Positions 58,560 to 64,000 of a DNA stretch of 64,000 bases are shown here, one piece after another (position 1 is the first letter of the stretch; each line of letters begins with the position of its first letter). Origin of the DNA: Trissonchulus latispiculum (taxonomy: Eukaryota > Nematoda > Enoplea > Enoplida > Ironidae); NCBI GenBank assembly GCA_030248195.1, contig JASAND010019749.1:1-64000 (forward strand). Direction: 5' to 3'. Made by a program: the position numbers and the translations under genes. The notes beneath the pieces are model-generated. The model did not search any database, was not told the origin of the DNA, and saw only the letters and a program-made list of their open reading frames with translations.

Positions 58560-59301
58560 CTATAATAAAAACACAACTGCTTTGAACACTACCTAAATAC
58601 AATCCGTAATTATTACGTGTGCAATAATCGCGTATTGTTTTATTTAATTTTGATCATTTCTAGAAATCAGCAATATAGAAAAATTTTGATATTTGAATTC
58701 AGCGTGATCAAAAACAAAGTTGAAGTCATTTGCCTAGTTATTGAGCAACCGTGTACACGCCGGTCCTAGTTTGGTCTGTTTAATTTTAGTTTAATTTTTT
58801 CCATTGAGCAATTCGTGGGTCAAAAAGCGGCGAAAATGAAAGACTTGAAAATCTAAAAAATAGAATAACTCAATAGAATATCCAACCAAAAAAGTTGAAA
58901 TTTAGCGTACACGACTTTCGGGCAAAGGGAGAATTTATCAGAAAAAAATCGTTGTAGTACCATGTACCAATCTTTCTGGGCATATACAAACGACACCCTT
59001 TGAAATCGCACGGGAAATTTCAAAACATGTTTTCCACGAAAAGAAAGATCTCCTCAGTCCGGTTCAGAAAATATAGACTTTATGGTAGCCATCTTGAAGC
59101 ACTTTTGAGATATAAAGAAAACAATTTCGCTTTCTACATTTTTGGTCAGACTTTAGTTTTTCGTTTTTGTCTCGGTTTGTCTGTTTCTGCGTTCTCTAAC
59201 TGTCTTCTGCCGTTCTCTGACAATCAGAGACTTAGCCGATGTAAAAACATCTAAAATAAAGACTCCGCTGCTCCGTTGAAGCATGAATCAAGCAAAATTG
59301 A

Positions 59302-59412
59302 TTACTTCATTTGGCATTTGTTGTGCTCGTATTCCTGTTGAGCATGCCGTGCAGCCAATACGTCAATCTGTGTCAATCTCTCCGCACTCTGATTTAGTGC
59401 TTTCTGCATGTC
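59302..59412 (-). CDS. Coiled-coil host gene, terminal exon copy 2
   Basis: Same acceptor and phase. 36 residues (DMQKALNQSAERLTQID ... NKCQMK) then TAA at 59302-59304. It joins in phase to the coiled-coil exon at 60316-60462, the nearest upstream donor on this strand. Confidence 0.6.
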   Translation of the reverse strand, partial: DMQKALNQSAERLTQIDVLAARHAQQEYEHNKCQMK

Positions 59413-60039
59413 CTATAATAAAAACACAACTGCTTTGAACACTACCTAAATACAATCCGTAATTATTACGTGTGCAATAATTGCGAATTATTTTATTTAA
59501 TCTTGATCATTTCTAGAAATCAGCAACAGAAAAATTTTGATATTTGAATTCACCGTGGTCAAAAACAAAGTTGAAGTCATTTGCCTACTTTTTTCGCAAC
59601 CGTCTACAGTATACTCCAGTCCTAGTTTGGTCACACATTGGAAATAAAGTTTGCCGATGTCAAGAATAAGACATCTAATTAAAATGCAGCCAGTTATAAT
59701 TTCATCTGAAGTAAGCTCTTTCGCCAAAACAGGTGAAAAATGCTAAGTTTGGGCCTATCTCCTGAAAGCTACAGAGCGAAATTAAAAAATCCCCCTCGTT
59801 ACTTTGTGTGCATTGGCCGAAATATTCAAATAAAATAAACCAAACCGATCTAGCTGCTAGCCTGAGAAAAAAGTCCACCAAAACCGAAGTGCCAAAATAG
59901 CGAAAGTCCGACTTTGGGGCTTTGGCACAGAGCCAAAATTGGCCAGGTGCCAAAATAACCAAAAAAGGTAGCATGGGGGATACTGTCTACCAACATATAA
60001 CAGTAGTATTGGACTAAAATGCCCACAACGTTAAACCAT

Positions 60040-60480
60040 ATTGTTAGAGTCGATCCGGCCCGTTTCTGAACGCAGCTAAAAATTTCTCGGCCCGGCCCGC
60101 TGACAATTTGATGTAGCCCGACCTGTTGACCATTTGATGTCGGCCCGGCCCGCTGACCATTTAATGTTGGCCGGACCAACCGACCGAAATGCTCATCTCT
60201 TGAGTACTTATCTAATCTTTATATGCAGTTTTTTCGAAATGAACAAGTTTTGACCAACAAGTCATCAAACTGAAAACTTAACAACCTACTACCTAAGCTA
60301 GTTTTCCTTACGTACCTTTTGTAGGTTGCAGATTCGAAATTCCAGGTTCTGATGTATAACCTGGGCGTCACGTGTTGTTCGGCCAAATTTTTCCTTTTCT
60401 CTATCCAATTCGCTTACAAGATGCGCCTTTTCCTCTTCCAAAACATTCTTTTCATTCAAAAGCTAAAAACAGGAGAAAAC
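60040..60480 (-). repeat. Segmental duplicate, copy 1 (no family A insert)
   Basis: Homologous to 62670-63400: CCATATT.TTAGA.T.GATCCGGCCCG, minisatellite-like CGGCCCGCTGACCATTTAATG units, GAAATGCTCAT.TCTTGAGTACTTATCT, then the coiled-coil exon. It lacks the family A element found in the other copy. Confidence 0.8.
60316..60462 (-). CDS. Coiled-coil host gene, penultimate exon copy (intact, 49 codons)
   Basis: TTTTCTCCTGTTTTTAG acceptor, phase 0 at both ends, donor AAG|GTACGT. The peptide (LLNEKNVLEEEKAHLVSELD ... IHQNLEFRICNLQK) is a charged amphipathic helix with L/I/V at heptad positions, as in coiled-coil structural proteins of the cytoskeleton or centrosome. The specific gene is not identifiable. 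Confidence 0.65.
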
Positions 60481-60606
60481 TTTGTCTGTTTCTGCGTTCT
60501 CTAACTGTCTTCTGCCGTTCTCTGACAATCAGAGACTTAGCCGATGTAAAAACATCTAAAATAAAGACTCCGCTGCTCCGTTGAAGCATGAATCAAGCAA
60601 AATTGA

Positions 60607-60717
60607 TTACTTCATTTGGCATTTGTTGTGCTCGTATTCCTGTTGAGCATGCCGTGCAGCCAATACGTCAATCTGTGTCAATCTCTCCGCACTCTGATTT
60701 AGTGCTTTCTGCATGTC
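60607..60717 (-). CDS. Coiled-coil host gene, terminal exon copy 3
   Basis: Same 36-residue exon and TAA as copy 2 (59302-59412), after the same GTTTTTATTATAG acceptor. It lies between the two penultimate-exon copies, so it pairs naturally with the exon at 63237-63382. Confidence 0.6.
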   Translation of the reverse strand, partial: DMQKALNQSAERLTQIDVLAARHAQQEYEHNKCQMK

Positions 60718-60940
60718 CTATAATAAAAACACAACTGCTTTGAACACTACCTAAATACAATCCGTAATTATTACGTGTGCAATAATCGCGTATTGTTTTA
60801 TTTAATTTTGATCATTTCTAGAAATCAGCAACATAGAAAAATTTTGATATTTGAATTCAGCGTGATCAAAAACAAAGTTGAAGTCATTTGCCTACTTATT
60901 GAGCAACCTGTGACACGCCGGTCCTAGCTTGGTCACACAT

Positions 60941-61949
60941 TGAAAATCATGCTCTACGATATTTAGACTAAGACTTATCTTTTTTTGTATCGAGGCGGCT
61001 TAGCACCTCTTCAGGCACTCATAGAGACCTTTTAAAAGTTGAGCCTCTCCGCATTCTGCAGAATGGCAGAAGAGGCGGAGAGACGAAGGTCACGGACAGA
61101 AAACATGACCCCCAAGCGGTTCTGACGTGCGGTTATTGGCCCCTTAGCTCAACGCTAAGGTGACCGCGGTCACACACAGGGCAACTGAGATCTTAGGTAC
61201 AGATAACAATTGCCCCACGCATATCAATAGTGACTAAGATGGAGGAAATCTGTACACCCGCTCGGAGGGTGTGGGTGTGAAAAAGGATGAGTCAGAGGAA
61301 AAAGGAGAATAAGTGACAAAGGAAGGAGGATAGGGATGGCCGAGCACTCAGATAGGATAGTAGGAAAGTCTGCCATTATTGTAGACTGTAAAAGTTTATT
61401 ATATATTAGCTTTAACTTGCCAGATTGAGAACAGCAACAAACACAGGGGGACCTTTTTCATCCCCAATGCCAATTACTCTTCTCAATCCTACATAATCAA
61501 AACCAAATTTTGGTTATTAAAGACCAAGTATCAAAAGAATTTGAAATAAAAATAATTTGAAATTTAAGTAACGTTGTGATCATTTTATTATTTAAACGCG
61601 GTTTCTAAGACGTTACGGTCTTGAATTGTTTTAATTAAAACAGGTTAATATCTAAAAAATTTTAGCAGTTTAGGCTACAGAATGCGTCATATGATCGCGA
61701 TACAGGAGCAGGCACAGAAAGACCTTTTCACCCGCCATGCCCACTACCTGTACCCAATCATATGCCACATTGTCAACGACAGCATTCGATCAAATTTACA
61801 TTTAACGCTGGCTTGCATGCATCAGAAACTTTCCAAAAGCCCCTGACGACCAGCCTAAATGATGCCAATATTATAATAAAACTAAAATACCTTTTCAAAG
61901 GTCTTACCACTCGCCTGGTAACCCCTGGCGAGTGAGGGGGGCAATCCGT
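60941..61949. other. Non-coding, several short palindromes
   Basis: Includes GCCTCTCCGC.TTCTGC...GCAGAAGAGGCGGAG (61044-61081) and CCCCTTAGCTCAACGCTAAGG (61140-61160). Nothing else is recognised. Confidence 0.4.
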
Positions 61950-62017
61950 CGTTGGTGTTGTTATGGCTGTTGTTGCTGTTGTTGTACTGTTGTTGTTGTT
62001 GTTGTTGTTGTTGTTGG

Positions 62018-62053
<36 letters not shown>
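61950..62053. repeat. (GTT)n microsatellite
   Basis: About 30 GTT units with a few interruptions. The poly-cysteine/valine frame through it is an artefact. Confidence 0.95.
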
Positions 62054-62054
<1 letters not shown>

Positions 62055-62077
62055 GGGCCTGGAGTGGGAAGCTTCAA

Positions 62078-62148
62078 GGGGATGGCTGCGAAGATAATTC
62101 GAAAATATTCGAAGTTATCATATGCTGCTAAACTTCGCAGCCATCCCC
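62078..62148. other. Perfect 16-bp inverted repeat
   Basis: GGGGATGGCTGCGAAG at 62078-62093 and its exact complement at 62133-62148, with a 39-base AT-rich loop containing ATTCGAAAATATTCGAA. It may be a small hairpin element or structured RNA. No promoter or tail is seen. Confidence 0.6.
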
Positions 62149-62669
62149 TCCAAGCGTTGGATCAGATCTCCTTCCAGTTCAGCGACTTGACCAACTGGCC
62201 TAAGACTTATCTAACTAAATTGTAGCCAGTTATAATTTCATCCGAAGTAAGCCCTAAGCCTAAGCGTAAGCATAGGGCTAAGTTTATGTTTAAACCAGGG
62301 ATTCTTTCAAATTTGGACCTGTGCTTTTCAGTGTGTTTTTCTAAGAAAATGTGTGCTTTTTGAAAACTGATTTTTAGCGATTTTAACGCGTTTAGAAAGC
62401 TTTTTACGTCATACGTACAGCGTATTCCCGGCTACTTTTAGTACTTTTAAAGATAAATGCAAATACTCTCTGACTTGTAATGCGACTTAGAAGAGTTTAG
62501 CACTATAGAATTTAGGCCCGGCCCACCAAAAGTAAATTTCCAAAATTTTACTAGCAATAATATTTCAGAACTACAATACAACATGCAAACGCTAAATGAC
62601 ACTACGAAATGTTTAAATTTTTCGTAAAACAACAAGAATCAGCTAGCTTTCAGCTAATTTAATGCTTTC
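62149..62669. other. Non-coding, nothing recognised
   Basis: A CCTAAGC(G) tandem patch lies at 62253-62280. No gene is supported. Confidence 0.35.
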
Positions 62670-62810
62670 ACACCATATTATTAGAATTGATCCGGCCCGC
62701 TTCTGCCCGCAGTTAATAATTTCTCGGTCCGGCCCGCTGACCATTTAATGTCGGCCGGACCAAAGGATCGAAATGCTCATGTCTTGAGTACTTATCTATC
62801 TTAATGATAT

Positions 62811-63137
62811 CAAGAGTACATAATACATAAGAGTATGACAGCAGGCATACTCTATGTATTATAAGGCTGTTACATCCGATGCGCGCTATCGGCCTACCCC
62901 CCCCCATAAAATGTCAAAGAAATTCGCCCGCTATGTTTACATGCAACAGACGCACGTTGAACCAACTGACTAAATGTGTTTTCGCTCTAAAGCGTGCAAG
63001 CATAGCGCTCGAATTTGCTTTGATAAGGGGGGTCTGATTTAGGGGGGGGGGTAAGCCGATAGCGTGCAGAGGATGTAGCGAGCTGATAATACATAGTGTA
63101 TGACGCTTGTCATACTCTTATGTATTATGTACTCTTG
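62811..63137. mobile_element. Family A element, copy A11 (327 bp)
   Basis: CAAGAGTACATAATACATAAG to the complement; exact duplication ATGATAT at 62804-62810 and 63138-63144. It has end hairpins, a C9/G9 tract pair, GCGCGCTATCGGCC and GCCGATAGCGTGC arms and the GCAACAGACGCACGTTGAACC centre. Confidence 0.92.
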
Positions 63138-63236
63138 ATGATATGCAGGTTTTTGCGAAATGAACAAGTCTTTACCAGCAGGTCACCCCATAGACTGCAA
63201 ACTTAACAGCCTACTATCTAAGCTAGCTTTCCTTAC

Positions 63237-63382
63237 CTTTCTTACGTTGAGGATTCGAAATTCCAGGTTCTGGTGTATAATCTGGTCGTCATGTTTTGTT
63301 CGGTCTAAATTTTCCTTTTCCCTGTCCAATTCGCTTACAAGATTGGCCTTTTCCTCTTCCAAAATTTTTTGTCTTTCGACAC
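63237..63382 (-). CDS. Coiled-coil host gene, penultimate exon copy (one base short)
   Basis: Same acceptor (CTCCTGTTTTTAG) and donor (AAG|GTAAGG) as the exon at 60316-60462. The frame VERQKILEEEKANLVSELD ... IHQNLEFRILNVRK is open. The exon is 146 bp instead of 147, with the missing base near its 5' end, so the incoming phase differs from the sister exon. Either the upstream exon compensates or this copy is frame-damaged. Confidence 0.5.
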
Positions 63383-63400
63383 CTAAAAACAGGAGAAAAC

Positions 63401-63794
63401 TTCAAAAAAGGGAAATAACCGAGTTACAAGAGAAATGCTCCTCCGGTGCTCGGAAGCTTAGCACGGGTGATGGTGGGTTGGAAAATTAAGGAAGGGCTAG
63501 TCTTAAAATAACGTGTGTCTCCTTAGCGAACCAGGTCTTTGATCCAGTGCTGGAGGAACTGTTTGTTCCAGAAAGAGCAAACAATACTATGCATGAGTCA
63601 CGAACACTTAGCTTTGAGTACGCATGGTTCGCCAAAAGTCGCTTTGCGAACCAAGTTTTGAGTTATCCGCTCATTTTGTGCCAGCTGATAGTCCTTCAAG
63701 TGTACTCAATGAGTCACTCTTTAGAATTCAACGGAAATTTCAAAGAAAAGCGGAATTTTTAATTAGAATCACTGGTAAAAATACTTAGTCTAAT
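63401..63794. other. Presumed intron / flank, nothing recognised
   Basis: A short direct repeat GCGAACCA occurs near 63525 and 63655. No further exon of the coiled-coil gene was recognised. Confidence 0.35.
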
Positions 63795-63986
63795 CAAGAG
63801 TACATAATACAGGAGTGTGCCACTAGGCGTTAGGTGCGAGCATTAGAACACAAACATAGCGCATAAATTTCTTTGAAGTGATAGGTCCATTTGGGGGGGG
63901 GTCAGCCGTTAGCTAACAGAGCATAGTTTTTGCTCAGATAACAGAGACTAGGCTTAGTTTCATACTCTTATCATTATGTACTCTTG
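63795..63986. mobile_element. Family A element, copy A12 (short)
   Basis: CAAGAGTACATAATACAGGAG to ATTATGTACTCTTG. The left half is deleted internally. Flanks do not form a clean duplication. Confidence 0.7.
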
Positions 63987-63993
63987 ATAATAT

Positions 63994-64000
63994 CAAGAGT
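63994..64000. mobile_element. Start of another family A element, cut by the window edge
   Basis: CAAGAGT follows ATAATAT directly after copy A12, so the two copies are adjacent and share a 7-mer. Confidence 0.45.

Larger units (their letters stand above)
57985..59640 (-). repeat. Tandem duplication (period 814 bp) carrying a terminal exon and a family F fragment
   Basis: 57985-58798 and 58799-59640 align from TTCCATTGAGC.ATTCG.GGGTCAAA to the AAAACAAAGTTGAAGTCATTTGCCTA block. Each unit holds a family F arm fragment (ending TTTTTGGTCAGACTTTAG) and one copy of the coiled-coil gene's last exon. A third partial copy (60481-60940) has the exon part only. Confidence 0.85.
62670..63400 (-). repeat. 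Segmental duplicate, copy 2 (filled by family A element A11)
   Basis: Same order as 60040-60480, but with a 327-bp family A copy and one 7-bp duplication between CTTATCTATCTTA and GCAGGTTTTTGCGAAATG. It provides a filled/empty site pair. Confidence 0.8.

Noticed and set aside
58096..59254. Two similar plus-strand frames (101 and 84 codons) as a repeated gene
   Set aside because: They are shadows of the 814-bp tandem duplication, reading antisense to the coiled-coil terminal exon and through family F DNA.
59702..60179. Minus-strand frames of 90-109 codons
   Set aside because: They run through CGGCCCGCTGACC minisatellite-like units and show no domain.
61932..62225. Cys/Val-rich 97-codon frame
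   Set aside because: Driven by the (GTT)n microsatellite and an adjacent hairpin.

Overview
This window looks like gene-poor, repeat-rich nuclear DNA from an invertebrate animal. The evidence is GT-AG introns in short exons, a non-LTR retrotransposon with reverse-transcriptase motifs, hAT-type miniature elements with 8-bp target duplications, and a Polinton/Maverick-type capsid gene block. I cannot name a phylum from the sequence alone. Nothing bacterial is seen: no operons with ribosome binding sites, no rRNA, no CRISPR array and no convincing complete tRNA.

Layout. 1-4.07 kb: non-coding DNA with a TTCGCGAA-rich patch, two hAT-like miniature elements with intact target duplications, and long G tracts. 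About 4.08-23.75 kb: a giant inverted repeat with two non-coding arms of roughly 6.5 kb (4.08-10.69 and 17.34-23.75 kb) around a 6.6-kb core packed with smaller elements. 23.8-30.1 kb: more mobile elements, including a TTAA-flanked element at 26948-27937 and a three-layer nest at 28.87-30.03 kb. 30101-33538 (+): the last four exons of an unidentified host gene, with two repeats in its introns. 33.5-41.2 kb: repeats and unassigned DNA. 41.2-41.85 kb: a tandemly duplicated 292-bp exon-like unit (- strand). 41.93-45.52 kb: a foldback element with arms of about 0.6 kb whose centre holds a broken reverse-transcriptase retrotransposon. 45.5-46.9 kb: probable exons of a minus-strand host gene. 47-51.6 kb: repeats and a 523-bp foldback. 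51.7-57.46 kb (+): the virion-morphogenesis half of a Polinton-type element, in the order vertex (minor) capsid protein, pX-like basic protein, major capsid protein, cysteine protease, packaging ATPase, a small protein tentatively likened to an exonuclease-like family, and small proteins. Some genes are open and others carry frame changes. No DNA polymerase or integrase is seen. 58.4-63.4 kb (- strand): the 3' end of a coiled-coil host gene whose penultimate and last exons are present in two and three copies. The window ends in tandem copies of the commonest miniature element.

The commonest mobile element (family A, ends CAAGAGTACATAAT) occurs at least ten times. It makes 7-bp target duplications, and two paralogous empty sites in the window confirm this. 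It often inserts in AT-rich 7-mers and has inserted into itself. A second family (D) has a terminal 10-bp-stem hairpin and asymmetric ends like Helentron-type elements. The capsid genes appear to form one transcription unit with stop and start codons overlapping or almost touching, plus an internal E-box/TATA promoter before the last genes.
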